Of a stretch of 64,000 nt of DNA, positions 42,924 to 50,618 are shown piece after piece. The notes beneath the pieces were generated by a model. That model had not been told where the DNA came from and did not search any database. It saw only the letters and a program-made list of their open reading frames with translations. The number at the start of each line of letters is the position of its first letter. Positions within the stretch are counted from its first letter, which is position 1. Source of the stretch: Pseudomonas sp. DC1.2 (GTDB lineage: Bacteria > Pseudomonadota > Gammaproteobacteria > Pseudomonadales > Pseudomonadaceae); assembly GCF_034351645.1 (NCBI RefSeq), contig NZ_CP133782.1, forward strand, positions 4,345,001 to 4,409,000, given 5' to 3'. The translations under genes and the position numbers were made by a program.

Positions 42924-43298
42924 ATGACCTTCACCGTGATTATGCTGGTGGCGTTCTCCATCGTGCTGGACGTGGTCGGCCAGCTCTGTTTCAAGCTTGG
43001 TCTCGATCGCTTACCGGAACTTGAGGGTGGTTTTCGGCTGAACGCATTCTGGGGCCAAGTGTTCAATGCACCGCTGCTGTGGTGCGGGATCGGCGCCTAC
43101 GCGCTCGAATTTTTCGTCTGGCTCGAAGCCCTGTCGCGCGCGCCTCTGAGCCTATTGTTCCCCGCCGGCGCGCTGGCCTATTGCGGGGTGGTGCTGGCCG
43201 GCAAAGTGGTGCTGGGTGAAACCGTCAGCCCACGGCGCTGGCTCGCGACCCTGGTGATTACGGTGGGCGTGATGCTCGTGTGTGTCGGCCATGCCTGA
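42924..43298 (+). CDS. Small DMT/EamA-type transporter (first of a pair)
   Basis: A 124-residue protein of four membrane helices, the size of EmrE/SMR and of the ArnE/ArnF flippase halves. It has a Glu-containing first helix region (SIVLDVVGQLCFKLGL) and the LGETVSPRRWLATLVITVGVML C-terminal signature of the EamA half-domain. It probably forms a heterodimer with the next gene. Substrate unknown. Start ATG at 42924; a GTG six bases earlier is possible. Confidence 0.8.
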   Translation: MTFTVIMLVAFSIVLDVVGQLCFKLGLDRLPELEGGFRLNAFWGQVFNAPLLWCGIGAYALEFFVWLEALSRAPLSLLFPAGALAYCGVVLAGKVVLGETVSPRRWLATLVITVGVMLVCVGHA

Positions 43299-43329
43299 TT
43301 CTCAATTGATCATCAAAAGGAACACCTCG

Positions 43330-43713
43330 ATGGACTGGCTCCACGGCCGCGTCGGCACAGTCGTGCTCTGGGCACTGCTGATCATTCTCGAAAGCGCCGG
43401 GCAAATCGCGACCAAGGTCGGCGGCGATCAGTTGGGGCAAATGACATTTACCCTGCAATGGTTGCAGACCGTGGTGGTCGATCCGGGCGTATTGTTTGCG
43501 GTTGGCTGCGGCATTGGCGCCTTCTTTGTCTGGATGCTGATTTTGCGCCGTAGCAGCTTATCCCTAGCGTTTCCGCTCAGTTCTCTGGTGTTTGTGGGGG
43601 TCTTGCTCGGTTCATGGCTGGGGCTGGGCGAGCAGATCAGCCTACTGCACTGGGTCGGCGTGGCGGTGATCATCGGCGGCATTGCGTTACTGGCGGAGGG
43701 CGAGCAAGCCTGA
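43330..43713 (+). CDS. Small DMT/EamA-type transporter (second of a pair)
   Basis: A 127-residue four-helix protein with the conserved membrane-embedded Glu (LLIILESAGQIATKVGGDQL) and a C-terminal LGEQISLLHWVGVAVIIGG half-EamA signature. It follows its paralogue after 31 bases. The two are diverged from each other, as in obligate heterodimeric SMR/ArnEF pairs. Start ATG at 43330 behind AAAGGAAC. Confidence 0.82.
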   Translation: MDWLHGRVGTVVLWALLIILESAGQIATKVGGDQLGQMTFTLQWLQTVVVDPGVLFAVGCGIGAFFVWMLILRRSSLSLAFPLSSLVFVGVLLGSWLGLGEQISLLHWVGVAVIIGGIALLAEGEQA

Positions 43714-43755
43714 CGGCACTCCCCCCCCTCTTCACGGAGTAGTCAGCGGTTCAGA

Positions 43756-44508
43756 TCAGTCGAATTTGTAAGCGACAGCGGCCTGCACTTCCCCTTGATC
43801 GCTGCGCCCGACTTGCTTGACGATGCTGCTGTCCGCCGCTGAGCCCGTCAGGTGAATCCAGCTGGCACTGGTCAGCAGCGACCAGTGTTGAGCCAGAGGA
43901 AACTCAAAACTCTGGGTCAGAGCCACGTTCTGCACACCGCCACTGGCCTTGTACCGGCTAAAGCCCGAGACCCGGGACTCGTGGCCACCGACGCCATAAA
44001 AGGCCTGGTTTTGCTCGGCGTCGACAATGTGCGCCGTCAGGTTGCTGCTGCCGATCACGCCACCACCCAGTGGATAACCTATTTCGCCGCCCACCCGGCC
44101 CACCACACCGCGCTGCCCTCCGACCGCCTCGCCAACCGTCGCAAACACTCGCCAGAAATCAGCCGGCGCGTACTGCACAAAGCCGCCGACAACGCCCATG
44201 TCTGGCACGTTTTTCAGGCCTTGCAGATCACCGTTGGAGGTGCGGCCCGCCAGGTAGTTCAGGAACGGACCGGCACTGAAACCGTTGGCCTTGAAGGCGC
44301 GCCAAGTCAGCCCATCATCGGTGCTGAGACTGACATCGCCCCAGTCCAGGTCGAGGTAAGGCACGGGCCGGGTTTCATAGCGGCTGCCGGTCGGATCGTG
44401 GGGCTGATAACTCAGGCCCATGCCCGCTTCACCGGTAATGCCGGCGGCCATGACGCTGGCGGAGAAGCCCGTCAGTGCGGCGACACATGCGTAACAGATC
44501 CTCTTCAT
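43756..44508 (-). CDS. MipA/OmpV family outer-membrane protein
   Basis: A 250-residue outer-membrane beta-barrel-type protein. A signal peptide (about residues 1-21, ending VMA) is followed by the MipA-type opening GMGLSYQPHDPTGSRYETRPVPYLDLDWGD, and the chain ends in aromatic-terminal VAYKFD, as outer-membrane barrels do. MipA-family proteins were named for an MltA/PBP1B scaffold in E. coli, while several are induced by cationic compounds or antibiotics. It is divergent from the sigma-54-preceded operon at 44723 and convergent with the DMT pair. Confidence 0.87.
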   Translation of the reverse strand: MKRICYACVAALTGFSASVMAAGITGEAGMGLSYQPHDPTGSRYETRPVPYLDLDWGDVSLSTDDGLTWRAFKANGFSAGPFLNYLAGRTSNGDLQGLKNVPDMGVVGGFVQYAPADFWRVFATVGEAVGGQRGVVGRVGGEIGYPLGGGVIGSSNLTAHIVDAEQNQAFYGVGGHESRVSGFSRYKASGGVQNVALTQSFEFPLAQHWSLLTSASWIHLTGSAADSSIVKQVGRSDQGEVQAAVAYKFD

Positions 44509-44578
44509 GAGGCACTTCCTTATCTAGGTATGCGCGCATCAATCCTGAGATGACTCTGGCGCGCAAGCACTCATGTTG

Positions 44579-44617
44579 TTTGTAGCAAGCTACAAAAATT
44601 GTAGCTTCATATTACAA
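44579..44617. promoter_or_regulatory. Clustered TTGTAGC half-sites (candidate enhancer/operator)
   Basis: TTTGTAGC-AA-GCTACAAA is a perfect dyad at 44579-44596. Its right arm also pairs with the next TTGTAGC (44599-44605), and a fourth, imperfect half (ATTACAA) ends at 44617. Four alternating half-sites lie in 39 bases between divergent mipA and the phosphatase operon, 42-80 bases upstream of the sigma-54 promoter. Confidence 0.6.
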
Positions 44618-44657
44618 CAGAGCCGCGCTACCCCGCCATTACTGGGCCATCTGCACT

Positions 44658-44673
44658 TGGCACAGTCCCTGCT
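44658..44673 (+). promoter_or_regulatory. Sigma-54 promoter of the 44723-51999 operon
   Basis: TGGCACAGTCCCTGCT has GG (44659-44660) and GC (44671-44672) with exactly 10 bases between, and TGGCAC is the perfect -24 block. Transcription would start about 40 bases before the phosphatase ATG. The last gene of the operon encodes a sigma-54 activator. Confidence 0.75.
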
Positions 44674-44722
44674 CTAGCCCTTGCAAGCGCAGAGAGCGCA
44701 TCCTGCCCAATAGGTACTGCAG

Positions 44723-45445
44723 ATGATTGACTGGCATATCGTGTGTGATTTCGACGGGACCATTACCCCTACCGACGTGATCGACAGCATTCTCCAGCGT
44801 TTCGCCGACCCACGCTGGGAAGCGATCGAAAACGAGTGGCTCGCCGGCGATATCGGTTCGCGTGAATGCCTCAGCCGCCAGCTATCGCTGGTCAAGGCCA
44901 CGCCCAACCAACTGCTCGAATTCTTCGACACCATCGAGATAGACCCGGACTTTCCGGACTTCGTCGATCACGTGGTCGGCCTCGGTGCGACCCTTGAAGT
45001 GGTCAGCGACGGCATCGAACAAGGCATCGCACGGATCCTGGCACGTAATTACGTGACCTTGCTGCCGATCCTTGCCAACCGCTTGCGTCAACTTGACCAC
45101 GACAGCTGGCGCATCGATTTTCCGTATTCGAGCGACGCCTGCCGCGCCGCTTCCGGCAACTGCAAATGCAAATCCACACCCAAGTCCAAGCGGGTGTTGG
45201 TAATCGGTGACGGCCAGTCAGACATGTGCGTGGCTTCCACCGCCGATTTCGTGTTCGCCAAGGATCGCCTGGCCGAACACTGCGAGCGCAACGGCATCGC
45301 CTACGCCCGCTTCGACAGCTTCGCTGAAATCCCGGCCTTGCTGGCCATGCTGCCAGCAGGACGCGCGGCCAACGCGACCGCGTTCGCCCTTGAATCTTCT
45401 TCTGACCACACGTCAAACAATCAGGAACTCTTCCACCATGTCTGA
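44723..45445 (+). CDS. MtnX-like HAD-IB phosphatase
   Basis: A 240-residue HAD-superfamily phosphatase. The catalytic motif DFDGTITPTD (Asp9 nucleophile, Asp11 acid/base) is present, motif II is in EVVSDGIEQG, and motif IV is in VIGDGQSDMCVA near residue 163. The cap contains a Cys-rich stretch (CRAASGNCKCK). It belongs near MtnX and SerB, which act on small phosphate monoesters, but the methionine-salvage genes are absent here, so the substrate is unknown. First gene of the operon; overlaps the aminotransferase start by eight bases. Confidence 0.85.
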   Translation: MIDWHIVCDFDGTITPTDVIDSILQRFADPRWEAIENEWLAGDIGSRECLSRQLSLVKATPNQLLEFFDTIEIDPDFPDFVDHVVGLGATLEVVSDGIEQGIARILARNYVTLLPILANRLRQLDHDSWRIDFPYSSDACRAASGNCKCKSTPKSKRVLVIGDGQSDMCVASTADFVFAKDRLAEHCERNGIAYARFDSFAEIPALLAMLPAGRAANATAFALESSSDHTSNNQELFHHV

Positions 45446-46832
45446 TATTCGAATTGCAACACCTGAAGACCAGATCCTTCTGGAAAAAGAAGCTAAATAC
45501 TGCTCCTACGGCGACACCGTTCACTACATCGACCCGCCACGTATTTTCAGCCGCTGCGAAGGTTCCTATGTCTGGGACACCGAAGACCAGGCCTACCTCG
45601 ACCTGCAAATGTGGTACTCGGCCGTTAACTTCGGTTACGCCAACCCGCGCCTGAACAACGCGCTGAAACAGCAGATCGATACCCTGCCGCAGATCGCCAG
45701 CCAATACCTGCACAAAGGCAAAATCGAGCTGTCAGAAATGATCGCGGTCGATGCCAAGAACAAGTTCGGCCTCGACGGTCGCGTTCACTTCAACGTCGGC
45801 GGTTCGCAGTCCATCGAAGACTCGTTGAAAGTCGTGCGTAACGCCTCCAACGGCAAAAGCCTGATGTTCGCCTTCGAAGGCGGCTACCACGGCCGGACAC
45901 TCGGCGCATCGTCGATCACTTCGAGCTTCCGCTACCGTCGCCGCTACGGCCACTTCGGCGAGCGCGCCAACTTCATCCCGTTCCCGTACCACTTCCGCGG
46001 CCCGAAAGGCATGACCAAGGAAGAATACGGCAGCCACTGCGTGCAGCAGTTCGCCCGCCTGTTCGAAACTGAATACAACGGCGTCTGGGACCCTAAAACC
46101 AATCAGTGCGAATACGCAGCCTTCTACGTCGAGCCGATCCAGGGCACCGGCGGCTACGTGATCCCGCCGATGAACTTCTACAGCGAACTCAAGCACGTAC
46201 TCGATCAGCACGGCATCCTAATGGTCGTCGATGAAATCCAGATGGGCTTCTGGCGTACCGGCAAGCTGTGGTCGATTGAACACTTCGACGTCAAACCGGA
46301 CGTGATCGTCTTCGGTAAAGCGCTGACCAACGGCCTCAATCCGCTGGGCGGCATCTGGGCCAAAGAAGAACTGATCAACCCGAAAATCTTCCCGCCAGGC
46401 TCCACTCACTCCACCTTCGCGTCTAACCCGTTGGGGACTGCGGTCGGTCTGGAAATGTTCAAGATGACCAGCGAAGTCGACTACGGCGCGATGGTTATGG
46501 CCAAGGGCAAGTACTTCCTGGAAGGCTTGAAAGAGCTGCAAAAACGCTACCCGATCATCGGCGACGTCGATGGCCTGGGCCTGGCCCTGCGCTGCGAAAT
46601 CTGCGGCCTGGATGGTTTCACTCCAGACAAGGCGACCCTGGACTTCATGGTTGACGAAGGCATGAAGGGTGACATCGAAGTCGACGGCAAACGCCTGGGC
46701 TTAATCCTCGACGTGGGCGGTTACTACAAAAACGTAATCACCCTGGCACCGTCGCTGGAAATCAGCTACCCGGAAATCGATTTGGGTATCGCCCTCCTCG
46801 ACCGCCTCCTGCACCGGGCCATGAAACGATGA
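45438..46832 (+). CDS. Class III aminotransferase
   Basis: A 464-residue PLP-dependent enzyme of the omega-amino-acid/ornithine aminotransferase class. The PLP Lys is Lys294 in VIVFGKALTNG, the cofactor ring Asp lies in MVVDEIQMGFWRTG, and the substrate-side blocks EGGYHGRTLGASS and YVEPIQGTGGY are present. Full length and complete. The ATG at 45438 lies inside the end of the phosphatase gene and the stop overlaps the hydrolase start. Such enzymes move amino groups to keto or aldehyde carbons; coupling with a phosphatase suggests formation of an amino alcohol or amino acid from a phosphorylated precursor (inference). Confidence 0.92.
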   Translation: MSDIRIATPEDQILLEKEAKYCSYGDTVHYIDPPRIFSRCEGSYVWDTEDQAYLDLQMWYSAVNFGYANPRLNNALKQQIDTLPQIASQYLHKGKIELSEMIAVDAKNKFGLDGRVHFNVGGSQSIEDSLKVVRNASNGKSLMFAFEGGYHGRTLGASSITSSFRYRRRYGHFGERANFIPFPYHFRGPKGMTKEEYGSHCVQQFARLFETEYNGVWDPKTNQCEYAAFYVEPIQGTGGYVIPPMNFYSELKHVLDQHGILMVVDEIQMGFWRTGKLWSIEHFDVKPDVIVFGKALTNGLNPLGGIWAKEELINPKIFPPGSTHSTFASNPLGTAVGLEMFKMTSEVDYGAMVMAKGKYFLEGLKELQKRYPIIGDVDGLGLALRCEICGLDGFTPDKATLDFMVDEGMKGDIEVDGKRLGLILDVGGYYKNVITLAPSLEISYPEIDLGIALLDRLLHRAMKR

Positions 46833-47707
46833 ACACACCTGAGATCGATCTGGGCGAAGGTAGCGCCGGTTTCGTTCTCGGCACAGGCGAGGTCGCGGTG
46901 GTGTTGATCCACGGCCTTACCGGCACCCCGACGGAACTCCGTCGGGTGGCCGTGGGCCTGGCGAAAGCCGGGCACACGGTGTACGTGCCGACCCTGGCAG
47001 GACACTGCGGGGGCAATGCCGACCTGCAAGCCACCGGTTGGCGTGACTGGTACGAAAGCGCACGCAACACCTTCGTCGGTGTACGCCGTAAGCACGAAAA
47101 AGTGTACGTCGGTGGTTTATCGATGGGCGCAGTGCTGTCGATGTACATGGCCGCCGAGCACCCAGGGCAAATCGAAGGTTTGCTGCTGTATTCGACCACC
47201 CTGCGCTACGACGGCTGGAGCATCAACAAACTGGCGTTCCTTACGCCGCTGCTGATGAAAATTCCGTTCGGTGTGCGCCTCTGCAGTTTTGAAGAAAAAC
47301 CACCCTATGGCATCAAGAATGAACGCTTGCGGTCCATTGTTGAACGCCAGATGAAGGAAGGGCAAAGCAGCCAGGCTGGTTTGCTGACCATGGAAGGCGT
47401 TACCGTGCGCGAACTGCACCGGCTGAACGCCGAGGTGAAAAAGCGCATGCCTTCAATCACGACTCCGACGCTGGTGATTCACTCCATTGAGGACGACATC
47501 ACGAGCCGCTGGAATGCCGATTATGTCGAACGCAAACTCGGCGGTCTGGTGGTCAAGGTTCTTCTCGACGACTGCTACCACATGATCACTGTCGACTTGC
47601 AATACCGCCGGGTGATTGAGCTCAGCGTGGATTTCATCGAACAACGCTTCATGCAACAACGATCCGCACCGCAACCCCTGCTCGAAGAGTATCGGCAGCT
47701 GGCGTAA
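46829..47707 (+). CDS. Alpha/beta hydrolase (carboxylesterase-like)
   Basis: A 292-residue serine hydrolase. The oxyanion region is VLIHGLTGTP near residue 26, the nucleophile elbow GLSMGA near residue 95, the Asp lies in HSIEDDI near residue 218, and the His in CYHMITVD near residue 250. It is most like monoglyceride-lipase/Est30-type carboxylesterases. No signal peptide. Its place between an aminotransferase and an acyltransferase-like gene suggests it acts on an ester, thioester or amide of the same pathway (inference). Confidence 0.88.
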   Translation: MNTPEIDLGEGSAGFVLGTGEVAVVLIHGLTGTPTELRRVAVGLAKAGHTVYVPTLAGHCGGNADLQATGWRDWYESARNTFVGVRRKHEKVYVGGLSMGAVLSMYMAAEHPGQIEGLLLYSTTLRYDGWSINKLAFLTPLLMKIPFGVRLCSFEEKPPYGIKNERLRSIVERQMKEGQSSQAGLLTMEGVTVRELHRLNAEVKKRMPSITTPTLVIHSIEDDITSRWNADYVERKLGGLVVKVLLDDCYHMITVDLQYRRVIELSVDFIEQRFMQQRSAPQPLLEEYRQLA

Positions 47708-47721
47708 TCCAAGGAAAGAAC

Positions 47722-48849
47722 GTGATCACTGCCCTTGCCTTCTCGACGATCGAAGCCATCGACCGCTGTGCCTGGAATAACTGTTTCCCCGAAGAGCTGG
47801 AGGACTGGGATTACTACCGGGCCATCGAACAGGCAGGCATTGTCGGTTTTCAGTGGCGCTATCTGGCGCTGTACGAAAACGACGTGCTGATGGCGGCGGC
47901 GGTGGCCTTCACCACCGCCTATTCGCTGGATTCTTCGATTCAAGGGCTGGGCAAGCACATCAGCACCCGACTACGCCGCTGGTGGCCGAGTCTGTTCGAG
48001 GTGCGCATTTACGCGCTCGGTTCGCCGGTTGCAGAACAATGCCACGTCGCAACAGCGCGCCATGTCGGATCGGCCCAGCGTCCAGTGTTGCTTGCGCAAC
48101 TGTTGGTTCTGGCTCGCAACGACGCGGATCAGGCCGACATCGGTCTGCTGGCCGTCAAGGACGCCTCTCATCGCGACCCGCAGTGGTTGCAAGCCTGCCG
48201 TGAAGCGGGCCTGCAAAGCTTGCCCGGTTTACCCAACGCCGAGTTGCCAATCACCTTTGGCTCGGTGGAGGCGTACCTGGGAAGTCTGGGCAAATCCACC
48301 CGCAAAGACCTGCGCCGCACCCTGCGCGAACGAGGCCCACGCGTCGAATGGCGCCGTTCGGTGCAAGACCTGCTGCCGCGCATGATGCAACTCTACGAAG
48401 CCACCCTGGCCCGCAGCGAGCTGGCCTGTGATCACTTGCCCGCGGCCTATTTGCGTCAGGTCGTTGAACACCTCGATGCGCGTGCCGCTTGCGTGCTTTA
48501 TTGGCAAGGTGAAGAACTGGTGGCATTCAACCTCGTGCTACTGGACAAACACCGGCTTGTGGATAAATTTTTCGCCCACGATCCGACCGTCACCCGAGAA
48601 CACAACCTGTACGTGCGTAAATGGTTGGCGAATGTCGACTACTGTATTGAGCACAGGATTGCGATCTACGAGTGCGGCACGTCAGCCGATGCCAGTAAGC
48701 TGCACCTGGGTTGCTCGTTTATTGGCAACACCCTGTTCTTCCGCCATCGCAACCGATTGTTCAACTACGGGCTGCGGCTGGTAAAAATGTTGATTCGAGC
48801 GGACCGATCCGCCCCTGCCATGGTTGCTGCGATAAGCGAAACCCGATGA
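47722..48849 (+). CDS. GNAT/FemAB-like acyltransferase (Acetyltransf_6 type)
   Basis: A 375-residue protein with a BioF2/FemAB-like GNAT fold in its C-terminal two thirds. The segment YLGSLGKSTRKDLRRTLRE (about residues 181-199) is typical of this group, as is the later YWQGEELVAFNLVL. These proteins transfer acyl or aminoacyl groups to amines. GTG start at 47722 with AAGGAAAG ahead. The stop overlaps the sensor-kinase ATG. Exact donor and acceptor unknown. Confidence 0.82.
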   Translation: MITALAFSTIEAIDRCAWNNCFPEELEDWDYYRAIEQAGIVGFQWRYLALYENDVLMAAAVAFTTAYSLDSSIQGLGKHISTRLRRWWPSLFEVRIYALGSPVAEQCHVATARHVGSAQRPVLLAQLLVLARNDADQADIGLLAVKDASHRDPQWLQACREAGLQSLPGLPNAELPITFGSVEAYLGSLGKSTRKDLRRTLRERGPRVEWRRSVQDLLPRMMQLYEATLARSELACDHLPAAYLRQVVEHLDARAACVLYWQGEELVAFNLVLLDKHRLVDKFFAHDPTVTREHNLYVRKWLANVDYCIEHRIAIYECGTSADASKLHLGCSFIGNTLFFRHRNRLFNYGLRLVKMLIRADRSAPAMVAAISETR

Positions 48850-50618
48850 CCAAAGACCGACGCGCCAATGCCCGACCTTTCGCCCTCTCCGGCTGGAGCC
48901 TGCAACGCAAACTGGTGCTCGCATTCTGGCTGGTCAGTGTCATCCCGACGATGATTGCCGCCGAACTGGCGGCCACCACCCTGTCGACGATTTTTGACAG
49001 TAACGTGCGGATCTGGCTGAAAGAATCGACCAAGATCGTTGAGGATGAAATAACCGAAATCCTGCGCGGCAACGCCCGGATTGCGCAGCTGTTCCTGCGC
49101 TATACGCGCCCGGCTACCGACAGAGTGTCCACCAAGCACGACAAACTGGCCGCCGAAATTGCCAGTTCCATGGGGATTGATGTGGTGGCGCTGGTGCGTG
49201 ATAGCGACCACAAGGTGATGTTCAGTACGGTTGCCGATGACATCGTGCGACAGATCAGCACCGAACCCAAAGCCGTGTTACAGACCCTGCAAATTGGTGG
49301 TGCTGCGACCGGCACGGTGGTCTCGACCTTCGAAACGGAGCAGGCCGGGGTCGGCTACAAACTGGTGATCGCCACCTACCTGGACAGCGGCTTCCTTACC
49401 AGCGTGGGTGACGTGCATTCTCTGGACCTGCGCCTGTACCTGGCCAAGGGCGATAGCTTTTCGGAGATATTTTCCAGTCAGCGCTTCGAGGATCACCCGG
49501 CGGCCGTGCCGGAGAAAATCGAACAGATCCTGCGGACGACCAAGCAGCCGACTGAGCAATTCACCAATCGCTTTAGCGGAATCTATCGGCCAATCCTCAA
49601 CGAAAACGGTGAACTCCAGGGCGTGATCTTCAGCGGCCTGCTGCGCCATACCAGCCTGGTCGGGCTGGTCAATGAGAGCAGCCTGTTCATTCTGATTTTC
49701 ATCCTCAGTTCGGCGGCCTCTCTGGCGGTTGGCTGGTTGGTTTCGCAGCGTTTGACCCAACCCTTGCGCGGCCTCTCCAAAGGCGTACAAGCGGTGATTG
49801 CCGGTGATTATCGCCAGCGTCTGCCCGTCACTGGTGGTGATGAACTGGCAGAGCTGAGCAGCACCTTCAACCACATGAGCGAACGCCTGGGCGAGTTACA
49901 CAACCTCGAATCACAACTGCGCCGCCGTGACCGTCTGCATGCGCTGGGTGAAGTCGCCATGGGCCTGGCCCATGAAATCCGCAACCCGCTGGGGATTATC
50001 AAGACCGCCACCCAACTGCTGCACCGGCGCGCCGATTTGCCCGAGACCGACAAGCGTCACCTGGAGTACGTGGTCAGCGAGGTCAGCCGGATCAACGACC
50101 TGCTCACCGAGTTTCTCGATTTTGCCAAACCCAGTGCGCCGATGCGTTCGACCCAGCCCGCACGGCCGATGGTGGATGAACTGGTGGGGTTCTGCGCACC
50201 GGAACTGGCCAGCCATAACATTGATGTACGCATCGACGACAAGGCCCCCGGCGCGACTATTTACGCCGATGCGCGCCAGTTGAAACAGGCCGGCCTGAAC
50301 CTGGTCGTCAATGCCATCGACGCCATGCCGGAAGGCGGACGGCTGACCCTGGGAATCACCAGCGACGCCACTTACACCATCATCAGCATCAGCGACACCG
50401 GTCAAGGCATCGAACCGGATATGCTCGAACGAATTTTTACGCCGTTTGTCACTACCAAGGCTTCAGGCACCGGGCTGGGGCTGGCGAAGGTCTTTTCGAT
50501 CATGGAGAACCATGACGGGCGCATCGAATGCGTCAGCGAAAAAGATGCTGGCGCCACCTTCAGCCTATACATTCCGGCCAACGGTGAAGACTTCGACGAG
50601 GAAAGCAATGACACATAA
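48846..50618 (+). CDS. NtrB-like membrane sensor histidine kinase
   Basis: A 590-residue kinase. Helix 1 is at about residues 20-45, a periplasmic sensor of about 250 residues follows, then helix 2 at about 283-305. HAMP and linker (LTQPLRGLSKGVQAVIAGDY) precede HisKA with the acceptor His in MGLAHEIRNPLGIIKTA near residue 376. The HATPase domain has NAIDAMPEGG, DTGQGI and GTGLGLAKV. It overlaps the upstream acyltransferase and the downstream regulator, so signal sensing is wired into the same mRNA as the enzymes. Confidence 0.92.
   Translation: MTKDRRANARPFALSGWSLQRKLVLAFWLVSVIPTMIAAELAATTLSTIFDSNVRIWLKESTKIVEDEITEILRGNARIAQLFLRYTRPATDRVSTKHDKLAAEIASSMGIDVVALVRDSDHKVMFSTVADDIVRQISTEPKAVLQTLQIGGAATGTVVSTFETEQAGVGYKLVIATYLDSGFLTSVGDVHSLDLRLYLAKGDSFSEIFSSQRFEDHPAAVPEKIEQILRTTKQPTEQFTNRFSGIYRPILNENGELQGVIFSGLLRHTSLVGLVNESSLFILIFILSSAASLAVGWLVSQRLTQPLRGLSKGVQAVIAGDYRQRLPVTGGDELAELSSTFNHMSERLGELHNLESQLRRRDRLHALGEVAMGLAHEIRNPLGIIKTATQLLHRRADLPETDKRHLEYVVSEVSRINDLLTEFLDFAKPSAPMRSTQPARPMVDELVGFCAPELASHNIDVRIDDKAPGATIYADARQLKQAGLNLVVNAIDAMPEGGRLTLGITSDATYTIISISDTGQGIEPDMLERIFTPFVTTKASGTGLGLAKVFSIMENHDGRIECVSEKDAGATFSLYIPANGEDFDEESNDT

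Noticed and set aside
43852..44553. 233-codon plus-strand frame opposite the MipA-type gene
   Set aside because: The minus-strand gene has a signal peptide, family opening and barrel-type C-terminus; the plus frame has none.
44509..44600. Sigma-54 promoter for the divergent mipA gene
   Set aside because: A GG-N10-GC pair exists on the minus strand but the flanking bases (AGGATTG, GCGCGCA) do not resemble TGGCAC/TTGCA.
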